Below are positions 1 through 5,635 of a stretch of DNA of 10,464 bases, in pieces. The position numbers and the translations under genes were made by a program. Origin of the DNA: Thermofilum sp. ex4484_15 (lineage in GTDB: Archaea > Thermoproteota > Thermoprotei > Thermofilales > EX4484-15); the NCBI GenBank assembly GCA_002254595.1, contig NJEH01000021.1:1-10464 (forward strand), read 5' to 3'. Each line of letters starts with the position of its first letter. Within the stretch, counting starts at the first letter, position 1. The notes under the pieces were generated by a model. The model saw only the letters and a program-made list of their open reading frames with translations, ran no database searches and was not told where the DNA came from.

Positions 1-2
1 TT

Positions 3-752
3 AAGTACTTAGTCCCTAAGGAGATGGCCGAAGGGGGCTACTTTGAACGATACTTCAAGCAGTTAGCTGAGGAAGGAGCAATAGACGGTTACTTAGCCTA
101 CAAAGTACACGAGTATAAATTCGCTAAGGGGTATAATTATAAGAAGTTACATAATGCTAAGTCCTTCAATGTAGATGTAGAAAGGGGAAGTAAGCTCAAG
201 GATAGGAAGCTCACTTACTTTTATCAGAACTTAATAGGTAATAAAAAGATAAGTATTCCAGATAGGATAGATTTAGAAATAATTAAGGCATTAGAGGAAA
301 ATCCCTTAATGAAGTTAATAGAGATCGCTAGAAGGATAAATGTATCCCTACAAGTAGTAAGGTACCATTATTGTTCCCATATATTGGGCAAAGGGTTCTT
401 AAGGGGTTTTAAAGTATTAGCCCCCTTACCTCCTAATTTTACTTTTAAAGGGATTTTCGTATTGAAATTCGATAACTTAAATGACCTTTACGAATTCATA
501 ACATTAATAGAACGTACCCCCTTTATAGAGTCATTGGAGGTATCCCTTAGCGACGTAGTATTAATATGGCATTATAGGATGTTTGGGTTTAACCAGCTTA
601 GAAAGTGCTTACAATTGCTAACTAAATTAAAAGATGTGGGTAAGGTAAGGGGGATCTTAGGGAATTTCATTAAGGAAGAGCTAAAGAGGTACAATATAGA
701 CCCAGTACTATTTAAAGGGGATAGGTGGAGACTGGATTTCTCCTTAGATTAA
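3..752 (+). CDS. Lrp/AsnC-like DNA-binding regulator, 5' end cut by window edge
   Basis: The reading frame is open to the left edge, so the ATG at 24 may be internal and the gene probably starts outside the window. Counting from that ATG (242 residues), residues about 80-120 look like an AsnC-type helix-turn-helix: a 'DRIDLEIIKALEENP' first helix, then 'LIEIARRINVSLQVVRYHY' as turn and recognition helix. Residues about 140-215 alternate beta and alpha, as in the RAM-like domain that follows such helices in Lrp proteins. The first 70 residues could be the end of an earlier repeat, which would make it a tandem Lrp-like protein; this is inference. A role as a transcription factor is likely, its ligand and targets unknown. 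No operon partner is visible. An inverted repeat of 7-base arms spans the stop codon. It could be a general winged-helix protein rather than a true Lrp. Confidence 0.6.
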   Translation, partial: KYLVPKEMAEGGYFERYFKQLAEEGAIDGYLAYKVHEYKFAKGYNYKKLHNAKSFNVDVERGSKLKDRKLTYFYQNLIGNKKISIPDRIDLEIIKALEENPLMKLIEIARRINVSLQVVRYHYCSHILGKGFLRGFKVLAPLPPNFTFKGIFVLKFDNLNDLYEFITLIERTPFIESLEVSLSDVVLIWHYRMFGFNQLRKCLQLLTKLKDVGKVRGILGNFIKEELKRYNIDPVLFKGDRWRLDFSLD

Positions 753-759
753 AATCTAA
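744..759. repeat. Inverted repeat across the regulator's stop codon
   Basis: The arms TTAGATT (744-750) and AATCTAA (753-759) are perfect complements around a 2-base centre that is part of the TAA stop. It could be a weak terminator hairpin or an operator, but the AT-only setting makes chance plausible. Confidence 0.3.
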
Positions 760-850
760 AAATATCCACCTTTTAAGATAATTTTTAAAATATATTAGTT
801 GAAAAATAAATTAGTAATAGGAAATAATTTTAAATAAAAAATTAGACAAA

Positions 851-861
851 CTAAAAATATT
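851..861 (+). promoter_or_regulatory. TATA box for the secreted-protein gene at 893
   Basis: CTAAAAATAT lies about 26 bases upstream of an expected start site near 882. This leaves a leader of about 10 bases before the ATG at 893. The rest of 753-892 is AT-rich spacer without coding signal. Confidence 0.5.
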
Positions 862-892
862 TTCCCTACCTTTTAGGATTCCGGCGAAAACC

Positions 893-1576
893 ATGAAGAA
901 AATAGCCCTATTGGTAGGGATCGTAGGGTTACTATTAGCAGTAAATGCTGTAAGCGCTATACCACCTTCAGTAATAAGTACTACGGTCACCGGTAGGAAC
1001 CTCAAGGTAGATTTAACACAAGCTTTAACTGTACGTAATCCAGTAGCACCTGTAATCCTCCAGAGTTACATAGCAGGTCGCCAAGTGGACTTAAGACAAA
1101 GGACTTTTATATCTTACAAGAAGTGTTACAAGTATACCTATTTAAGTAATATAGCGAAGGTAAAGGGCCGTTACGTAGAATCTGGTTTAAGCGCTACTAT
1201 GTGGAAATGGTTTACACTGGGTCAGTTAGTACGTGCCTATGAAATTAAGGGTTGGAGTACCGCAAGGATTAAGCAATTCTTGTTCAGTACTACCGGTGTA
1301 TGGGAGGCCTTAGACTTAAAGATTAAAGCCACCCCCTGCACTCACGATAGCTTTGCCTTCCAACAGGGCATACAATTGAGACATTGTCCTGCTTGCCCGC
1401 CTAGAGGTAGCATCTTCCACGAAATAACCAATTACGGGTTAACAGGAGGTTCAATGTCTGCCTATAAGATACACTTCTTCATGAATACTTACGTACCTCA
1501 TATCCACGCTTACGTAAACTTAAAAGCTAAGGATTGGCCGGCTTACTTCCACGGCCTTTATAATTTCAACTGGTAA
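893..1576 (+). CDS. Putative secreted protein of unknown function, signal peptide
   Basis: 227 residues. The N-terminus is a textbook signal peptide: MKK, a hydrophobic core (residues about 4-18), then a small-residue cleavage site 'AVSA' followed by IPPS, so mature protein should start near residue 23. There is no second membrane segment, so it is probably released or surface-bound. The mature part has four cysteines (in 'YKKCYKY', 'TPCTHDS' and the pair 'HCPACPP'), which could form disulfides or bind metal; several histidines cluster in the C-terminal third ('KIHFFMNTYVPHIHAY', 'YFHGLY'). Trp, Tyr and Phe are frequent in the second half. I recognise no family and assign no function. The start is supported by the signal peptide and a TATA box about 37 bases upstream. 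A T-rich tract follows the stop, and the next gene is convergent. Confidence 0.7.
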   Translation: MKKIALLVGIVGLLLAVNAVSAIPPSVISTTVTGRNLKVDLTQALTVRNPVAPVILQSYIAGRQVDLRQRTFISYKKCYKYTYLSNIAKVKGRYVESGLSATMWKWFTLGQLVRAYEIKGWSTARIKQFLFSTTGVWEALDLKIKATPCTHDSFAFQQGIQLRHCPACPPRGSIFHEITNYGLTGGSMSAYKIHFFMNTYVPHIHAYVNLKAKDWPAYFHGLYNFNW

Positions 1577-1586
1577 AAATCTATCC

Positions 1587-1608
1587 TTTTTTCTTTTCTT
1601 TTTTCCTT
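1587..1608 (+). terminator. T-rich terminator after the secreted-protein gene
   Basis: A pyrimidine tract of mostly T (three T runs separated by C) starts 11 bases after the stop at 1576. Archaeal RNA polymerase terminates at such T tracts without needing a hairpin. Confidence 0.6.
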
Positions 1609-1633
1609 ATTAAGTTTAATATTAATTACCGTT

Positions 1634-2014
1634 CTATACCTTCATCCAGCCGACTAATATCGTTCCATTATAGAAGAGGAAGATCTGCTTTAACTCGCCC
1701 TTACCTACTAATATAACTGATTGCCCATCCTTCAATAAGTATATACAACATTGTATTGTAGTGAAGTTTATTGCTAATGTACCTTTACCTATCGCGTAAA
1801 TATAGAACTTTATAAGTCCCTCTTCCTCGAAGGATTCTATGGTTGCTTGGCCACGAATCTCTAATTTTAACCATTGTCCTCTTACAGACCCTTTATATAT
1901 TCCATTAATTAATCTAGTTCTTAACAATACTTTCGGCTCGGCGTAAGCCATAGCTAAGAATAGTATAATTAAAATTAGGGAGACCGCTAAGACCTTAGGA
2001 ACTAATCCGACCAT
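1634..2014 (-). CDS. Small secreted or membrane-anchored beta-rich protein, unknown
   Basis: 126 residues. Residues about 5-24 form a strong hydrophobic segment ending in 'AMAYAEP', which fits a signal peptide cut after 'AYA' or an uncleaved N-terminal anchor. The rest (about 100 residues) alternates hydrophobic and polar residues with many glycines, as in a small beta sandwich ('GKGTLAINFTTIQ', 'GQSVILVGKGELKQ', 'GTILVGWMKV'). A 'CC' pair lies near residue 90. I recognise no family. The ATG at 2014 is supported by the signal sequence and by a TATA box on the minus strand at 2044-2051, which predicts a leader of about 8 bases. It faces the secreted-protein gene at 893-1576; whether they are related in function cannot be told. 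Confidence 0.6.
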   Translation of the reverse strand: MVGLVPKVLAVSLILIILFLAMAYAEPKVLLRTRLINGIYKGSVRGQWLKLEIRGQATIESFEEEGLIKFYIYAIGKGTLAINFTTIQCCIYLLKDGQSVILVGKGELKQIFLFYNGTILVGWMKV

Positions 2015-2043
2015 GTTTTCACATTTAATGAATCACATGTTAA

Positions 2044-2051
2044 TTTAAAAT
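2044..2051 (-). promoter_or_regulatory. TATA box for the small secreted-protein gene
   Basis: On the minus strand this reads ATTTTAAA, about 26 bases upstream of a start site near 2022. The resulting transcript would be almost leaderless for the ATG at 2014. Confidence 0.5.
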
Positions 2052-2124
2052 ACCCTTTTTATTTTTAATAAAGAAAATAAATTCATTCTTTAGCGCTATT
2101 TAGATTATCACAAAATGTGTTTAA

Positions 2125-2227
2125 TGCGGGGGGCGGGATTTGAACCCGCGCAGGCCTACGCCACGGGACCCTGAATCCCGCGCCTATGGTCGGTTCTAGC
2201 CCTTTGACCTGGCTCGGCCACCCCCGC
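2125..2227 (-). tRNA. tRNA-Leu (CAG) with an 18-nt D-arm intron
   Basis: The 7-bp acceptor stem GCGGGGG/CCCCCGC, T arm (GCGGG, TTCAAAT, CCCGC), long variable arm and discriminator A are all present. The anticodon arm is CGGGA-TTCAGGG-TCCCG, giving anticodon CAG (codon CUG). The gene is 103 nt; a normal tRNA-Leu results only after removing 18 nt at 2186-2203, between tRNA positions 21 and 22. CCA is not encoded. Outside the anticodon arm it is identical, intron included, to tRNA-Leu(TAG) at 8900-9002. It is divergent from tRNA-Val, and I found no clear TATA box for it at the usual distance. Confidence 0.95.
2186..2203 (-). other. Non-canonical D-arm intron of tRNA-Leu(CAG)
   Basis: The 18-nt intron reads AGGGCTAGAACCGACCAT on the minus strand. 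The exon GGTC (G18, G19 and the next two bases) pairs with intron GACC to make the 4-bp central helix; AAA and ATA are the two 3-nt bulges, and GG/CC is the inner stem. Cutting after the second base of each bulge restores the D arm exactly. The outer helix is imperfect, with one unpaired A. Confidence 0.85.
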
Positions 2228-2258
2228 TTACGTTAATTATAATACAAAAAATGGTAAT

Positions 2259-2266
2259 ATTTTAAT
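2259..2266 (+). promoter_or_regulatory. TATA box for tRNA-Val
   Basis: ATTTTAAT is centred about 30 bases upstream of the mature tRNA 5' end, the archaeal spacing if transcription starts a few bases before the tRNA. Confidence 0.55.
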
Positions 2267-2291
2267 ATCTCCTTACCTTAAGGGAGTAATG

Positions 2292-2383
2292 GGGCCCGTC
2301 GTCTAGTGGTTAGGATGCCACCCTTACGGGGTTTAGCCTAAGATAGGTGGTGGTCCCCGGTTCGAATCCGGGCGGGCCCACCA
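2292..2383 (+). tRNA. tRNA-Val (TAC) with a 16-nt intron at 37/38; CCA encoded
   Basis: Acceptor stem GGGCCCG/CGGGCCC, discriminator A at 2380, encoded CCA at 2381-2383, T arm CCCGG-TTCGAAT-CCGGG, anticodon stem CCACC/GGTGG. The anticodon loop is C-T-TAC-G-A once 2329-2344 is removed, so the anticodon is TAC (codons GUA/GUN). The 3' part of this gene is overlapped in antisense by the end of nrdG (2338-3153). Confidence 0.95.
2329..2344 (+). other. Canonical BHB intron of tRNA-Val
   Basis: The 16-nt intron follows position 37. CTTA (2323-2326) pairs with TAAG (2339-2342) as the 4-bp helix; CGG (2327-2329) and ATA (2343-2345) are the 3-nt bulges; GG/CC (2330-2331 with 2337-2338) closes a 5-nt loop. 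The outer helix is the intact anticodon stem, so this is a strict BHB motif. The antisense gene's stop codon (2338-2340) falls inside it. Confidence 0.9.
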
Positions 2384-3153
2384 ATTACTTTTACACCTTC
2401 TTCGATACTTCTAGTTAATACTCTGATCGGGAGTACTTTAGCCACTTCCTTAGCATATTCCTTAAGCAACTCAGGTGGCGTCCTAGTGCTACCCCTAAAC
2501 CTGGGATCCCTTACTCCTTCATAAGGGATAAATTGCTGAATTACGTAAATTACCTCGCCTTTAGATTTACTAATTATCTCATTTAGATCCTTAGCTATCC
2601 TTAGGAGATCGGTTAAATGTATCATCCCGGGGACTACTGTAGTCCTAAGTTCCAGGAGCGGCACTTTAAATGCTAGTGAAATGCTCCTCTTAACATTACT
2701 AACTACTCTATATATCCCCGATATACTTAAGCCGGTAACTAGGGAATACTTCTTAACGTCGGAAAGGGGGGCTTTAACATCTATTGCTATCCTGTCTAAT
2801 AACGGTATTAACTTATCCAGTACTTCAGGATTACTACCATTAGTATCTAAGCTGGTAGCTAAGCCGGTTAACTTAGCCTCCTTAATTAATTCTAAAAGGG
2901 GACGGGGTTGAAGAGTAGGTTCGCCACCAGTAATATGGAAGTAATCTATAAAAGAGGACGCCTTCTTTAAGGCTTCCATTATTTCAGCTATCTTTACTTT
3001 CTTGCTTTCAATTCCTGAAGCTAACTTAAAATTAGAACACCAAGGACATCTAAAATTGCAGTAACTAAACCATACAGTAAAAGAAACTGAACCTATTACG
3101 TCGACTAAGCTAATTTCGCGCCAACCAGCTATTGAGACTTCCAATCCTAGCAC
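2338..3153 (-). CDS. nrdG: Anaerobic RNR activating radical SAM protein
   Basis: 271 residues as read. Radical SAM activase that would install the glycyl radical in NrdD. Visible: the iron-sulfur motif CxxxCxxC (Cys 32, 36, 39, in 'SYCNFRCPWCSN') and the GGEP SAM-binding motif at about 76-79, followed by 'TSLDTNGSNPEVLDKLIPLLDRIAIDVKAP', typical of pyruvate formate-lyase/NrdD activases. It is longer than the compact E. coli NrdG and closer to the archaeal PflA-like form. The start is GTG, 4 bases after the nrdD stop, so the two are an operon; AGG just before the GTG may serve as ribosome binding site. The last 14 residues (GGPARIRTGDHHLS) are antisense translation of tRNA-Val, and the TAG stop lies in the tRNA intron, so the conserved protein probably ends near residue 257 in homologues. 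Confidence 0.88.
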   Translation of the reverse strand: MLGLEVSIAGWREISLVDVIGSVSFTVWFSYCNFRCPWCSNFKLASGIESKKVKIAEIMEALKKASSFIDYFHITGGEPTLQPRPLLELIKEAKLTGLATSLDTNGSNPEVLDKLIPLLDRIAIDVKAPLSDVKKYSLVTGLSISGIYRVVSNVKRSISLAFKVPLLELRTTVVPGMIHLTDLLRIAKDLNEIISKSKGEVIYVIQQFIPYEGVRDPRFRGSTRTPPELLKEYAKEVAKVLPIRVLTRSIEEGVKVIGGPARIRTGDHHLS

Positions 3154-3157
3154 CTAT

Positions 3158-5095
3158 TTAAAACCTAGTAAGTACTTCCTTACTCCCGTAATGAACTCTC
3201 GATTTGAACTCAGCCTTCTTACCTACGTTCCAATTGCTAACGGGCCTATAGTATCCCACTATCCTACTCCAAACCTCAACCTTATCACCATCGCATTTAG
3301 GGCATTTATGATAAACGCCTACGGCATTCCAGCCGCAGTTCCTACATACCGATATAGCAGGGGTTATGCTAAAGTAAACTACCCTAGTGTTGGATGCTAT
3401 ACGCCTTATTAGGGATTTAAGGGCTTTAGCATCCGGCCTCTCATAGAGGAAAAGATGCATCATAACCCCTCCCGTGAACTCCTGTTGGACTTCCCCCTCC
3501 CATAACGCCCTTAGAAATATGGGTACATTAGCGTAGTAGGGTACTATACTATTGGAGTAGAAGGGGACTCCGCCATAAGTAGGTATGAATATCCCCCCTC
3601 TTTCAACTTCCCTTCGGAAGAACTTATAATCGGAGGAAGCTAACCTATAAGCGGTAGATTCGCCAGGTATCTCCTCTACGTTATACAAGTAACCGTCCTC
3701 CTCCTCGAATTCCTCAGCTCTCTTCCTAACTAAGGATACGGTTTTCTTCATGAAGGAAAGGGCTTCCTTAACTTCCCTACCGTCTAATTTAAACCATAAG
3801 TTAGGATCCCTCAAGAAGTTAGCTGCGGCCTCAGGTAGACCTATAACGCCTATAGTATTGAAGTGGTTCATTAGGTGCCCTAGGTAAATCTTAGTTAAGG
3901 GCATCATTCCGTTAATTAAAGATTTATAGTATAATTCCCTCCACCTTAGTAATACCCTCCTAGCTAATTCCATGGCACTTAATACCATTTCTTCGAAAAC
4001 TCCCCACTCTCCTTTACTGAGGAAAGTTAATCTAGGCAAGTTTAAGGTAACTACACCTATACTCCCTGTAGCATCGGGCAGAGCCCACATACCATAAGCT
4101 CTTCTATTCTTCCTTAAGTATTCCCTTACTTCCTCACTCTCCCCCTTAGGGTACTTCATCAACTTAAGTGATAAATCCGCTAACTTACTAGTATCTATAG
4201 TAAGCCTACAGCACATAGCGTAAAGCGCTTCTACGTCCGTTACGAAGCCATTAAGTAAGTAAGCGGAACCCTTACTAGCTAAGGTTTCGAAAATAACTTC
4301 GCTTAACTTACCCCATCTACGCCCTTCCCAATCGAAATCCTTAGTTAACATAATAGTAGGTATCGGAAAGGTAAAAGGTTGCCCTATAGCATCCCCTTCA
4401 GAGTATAACTCCATTAGCGCCTCGTTTATAATTAAAGCTTCACTTACGTAATCTCCTAAAGTCCCTACTTCCCTACCTCCTACTATAGCTGGGGAACCTA
4501 GGATATCCTTACTCGTATCCATCACTAAGGTAACGTTAGTAAAAGGGCTTTGGTAGCCCGCTCTAGCGGGATAATTAAGTTCAAAAAGCATTTTCTGAAG
4601 AGCTTGCTTAACCTCCCTATAGCTTAAGCCGTCCTTCGCTACGAAAGGAGCTAAGTATAGGTCTAAAGCCGACATAGCTACGGCCCCCGTCCATTCTTGC
4701 GCTACTACTAGGAAGAAGTTAATGACGTGACTAACCGCGGTATCCAAGTGTCTAGCGGGCCTAGATACTATAGTAGGCGTCTTTAGACCATTCCTGAGCA
4801 GTTTCTCTACGGACCAACCGGCACAGTAAGGTATCCATAACGAATCCGGTAACTTATGAATATGAAGGTACCCGTTGAAGTGAGCTTTAACGGATTCGAC
4901 GGGAAGATAGTCCGTAAGTACTTCCTCCCTCTTAACTAACTTATCGAAAAGGAAGCCCCTAAAATTGGAGTAGGATAGGTTAGTATTGGCATTTTCCCTA
5001 ACTTCCCAATCTTCCCTCTGTCTATATTTCTCCTCAAGTTCCTTAACTATACTCCTTCTAGCCGATCTTAAACTTACTTCTACCAATACTTGCAC
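3158..5095 (-). CDS. nrdD: Anaerobic ribonucleoside-triphosphate reductase, class III
   Basis: 645 residues. Oxygen-sensitive glycyl radical enzyme reducing ribonucleotides to deoxyribonucleotides. Visible: the 'ENAN...S' start of the catalytic barrel at about 34-41; a candidate active-site Cys at about 91 ('PYCAGWS'); a 'CCRL' pair at about 295-296; a C-terminal zinc site with Cys about 584, 587, 598, 601; and the radical loop 'RIVGYYRPVSNWN' with Gly about 614. The N-terminal ATP-cone regulatory domain found in E. coli NrdD is absent, since the catalytic motif begins only some 30 residues in. The chosen GTG (5093-5095) sits directly after GGG; a stronger Shine-Dalgarno (GGGGAGG, 5113-5119) is 17 bases upstream and would better serve an ATC or ATA codon at 5105-5107 or 5099-5101, so the start is uncertain. 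nrdG follows 4 bases downstream. Confidence 0.95.
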   Translation of the reverse strand: MQVLVEVSLRSARRSIVKELEEKYRQREDWEVRENANTNLSYSNFRGFLFDKLVKREEVLTDYLPVESVKAHFNGYLHIHKLPDSLWIPYCAGWSVEKLLRNGLKTPTIVSRPARHLDTAVSHVINFFLVVAQEWTGAVAMSALDLYLAPFVAKDGLSYREVKQALQKMLFELNYPARAGYQSPFTNVTLVMDTSKDILGSPAIVGGREVGTLGDYVSEALIINEALMELYSEGDAIGQPFTFPIPTIMLTKDFDWEGRRWGKLSEVIFETLASKGSAYLLNGFVTDVEALYAMCCRLTIDTSKLADLSLKLMKYPKGESEEVREYLRKNRRAYGMWALPDATGSIGVVTLNLPRLTFLSKGEWGVFEEMVLSAMELARRVLLRWRELYYKSLINGMMPLTKIYLGHLMNHFNTIGVIGLPEAAANFLRDPNLWFKLDGREVKEALSFMKKTVSLVRKRAEEFEEEDGYLYNVEEIPGESTAYRLASSDYKFFRREVERGGIFIPTYGGVPFYSNSIVPYYANVPIFLRALWEGEVQQEFTGGVMMHLFLYERPDAKALKSLIRRIASNTRVVYFSITPAISVCRNCGWNAVGVYHKCPKCDGDKVEVWSRIVGYYRPVSNWNVGKKAEFKSRVHYGSKEVLTRF

Positions 5096-5112
5096 CCCTA
5101 TAAAGATGTAAA

Positions 5113-5119
5113 CCTCCCC
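5113..5119 (-). promoter_or_regulatory. Shine-Dalgarno-like sequence upstream of nrdD
   Basis: Minus-strand GGGGAGG matches the archaeal 16S anti-Shine-Dalgarno. It is 17 bases from the GTG start but 5 from an in-frame ATC and 11 from an in-frame ATA, which leaves the true start of nrdD open. Confidence 0.4.
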
Positions 5120-5157
5120 AGATTTTACACAGACGATTAAAATGGATCATGTAGATG

Positions 5158-5165
5158 TTATATAA
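5158..5165 (-). promoter_or_regulatory. Candidate TATA box for nrdD-nrdG
   Basis: TTATATAA is a palindrome; read on the minus strand it is preceded by CACCCC. It predicts a start near 5135 and a leader of about 40 bases before the nrdD GTG. The same palindrome could also act on the plus strand, but no gene lies at the right distance there. Confidence 0.5.
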
Positions 5166-5200
5166 GGGGTGTCCCTACCTTTATGAAAGTAATGGTAAAG

Positions 5201-5210
5201 CTTATATAAT
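5201..5210 (+). promoter_or_regulatory. TATA box for the CAT-anticodon tRNA
   Basis: CTTATATAAT, with a purine-rich BRE-like stretch before it, is centred about 28 bases upstream of the mature 5' end at 5233. Confidence 0.65.
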
Positions 5211-5232
5211 TCTTACATTTAGAATCCTCTCG

Positions 5233-5306
5233 GGGCCCGTAGCTTAGCTAGGTAGAGCGCCCGGCTCATAACCGGGAGGTCGGGGGTTCAAATCCCCCCG
5301 GGCCCA
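5233..5306 (+). tRNA. tRNA with CAT anticodon, probably tRNA-Ile2
   Basis: 74 nt, no intron. Acceptor GGGCCCG/CGGGCCC, D arm GCTT/GAGC, anticodon arm CCCGG-CTCATAA-CCGGG, T arm GGGGG-TTCAAAT-CCCCC, discriminator A; CCA is not encoded. It lacks the three consecutive G-C pairs (GGG/CCC) of an initiator anticodon stem. The body resembles archaeal tRNA-Ile(GAT) from memory (GGGCCCGTAGCT start, CCCGG/CCGGG anticodon stem), so I favour the AUA-reading tRNA-Ile2, whose C34 is converted to agmatidine by TiaS. Elongator tRNA-Met is the alternative. Confidence 0.9.
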
Positions 5307-5490
5307 TGAATACTCTTTCTTGGGGCAATATGTTACGGTAAGAGGGGAGGTTCTTAGTAAAAGTGGAATTTAATAGGGATAGAGGGTCCATGGCTATTAT
5401 ATTTCATACAATCAAGGATTTAAGGCCGTCTAAGGGGTACTGAGAGGGGTGCACGATAAGTTTATCTAATAGGTAAGTTATGATTTTAAC

Positions 5491-5590
5491 GAGGCGGGTT
5501 TAAAGCGGGCTTACGGTCTCCCCCTTAGGTATGAGCCTTAAAGCGAACTATGAAGGTGGGAACACCCAGGCCCGCTACAGCCCGCCCCCT
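5491..5590. ncRNA. Candidate structured RNA, family and strand unknown
   Basis: 60 of these 100 bases are G or C in an otherwise AT-rich spacer, the usual mark of structured RNA genes in hyperthermophiles. GGCGGG (5493-5498) pairs with CCCGCC (5581-5586), and just inside GCGGGC (5505-5510) pairs with GCCCGC (5570-5575), with an internal loop TTTAAA/TACAG between. Inside, CCCCCTT (5520-5526) can pair with AAGGTGGG (5553-5560) around one bulge; alternatively GGTG-GGAA-CACC (5555-5566) forms a hairpin with a GNRA-type loop. On the plus strand a T run follows at 5608-5613. I checked for signatures of SRP RNA, RNase P RNA, 5S rRNA, H/ACA (ACA box) and C/D guides and saw none. It could also be a terminator or operator structure. 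Confidence 0.4.
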
Positions 5591-5605
5591 TCGAGCTTAG
5601 CTATT

Positions 5606-5613
5606 TACTTTTT
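5606..5613 (+). terminator. T-run after the GC-rich segment
   Basis: TTACTTTTTT starts about 20 bases after the outer helix closes and could end a plus-strand transcript such as the candidate RNA. Confidence 0.35.
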
Positions 5614-5635
5614 TCGAAGAGGTAATTAAGTAGCA

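Larger units (their letters stand above)
5307..5635. other. Gene-free stretch: AT-rich first half, GC-rich foldable second half
   Basis: No convincing protein gene. 5307-5490 is ordinary AT-rich spacer with a marginal 26-codon frame (GTG 5363 to TGA 5443) that resembles nothing and a small palindrome at 5455-5466. The GC-rich second half is listed separately as a possible RNA. It follows the CAT tRNA on the plus strand and lies beyond the 3' end of the minus-strand radical SAM gene. Confidence 0.6.

Noticed and set aside
2228..2258. TATA box for tRNA-Leu(CAG) in the divergent spacer
   Set aside because: ATTATAATTAA is only about 12 bases from the tRNA and the box near 2262 is about 35 away; neither fits the 26-30 base spacing seen for the other tRNAs.
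5363..5443. A 26-codon frame (GTG start) with GGGGAGG upstream in the spacer after the CAT tRNA
   Set aside because: Too short, spacing of 12 bases from the Shine-Dalgarno is poor, and the sequence resembles nothing; any random frame of this size is expected.
5493..5586. H/ACA guide RNA interpretation of the nested GC helices
   Set aside because: There is no ACA box 3' of the lower stem on either strand; the layout alone is not enough.
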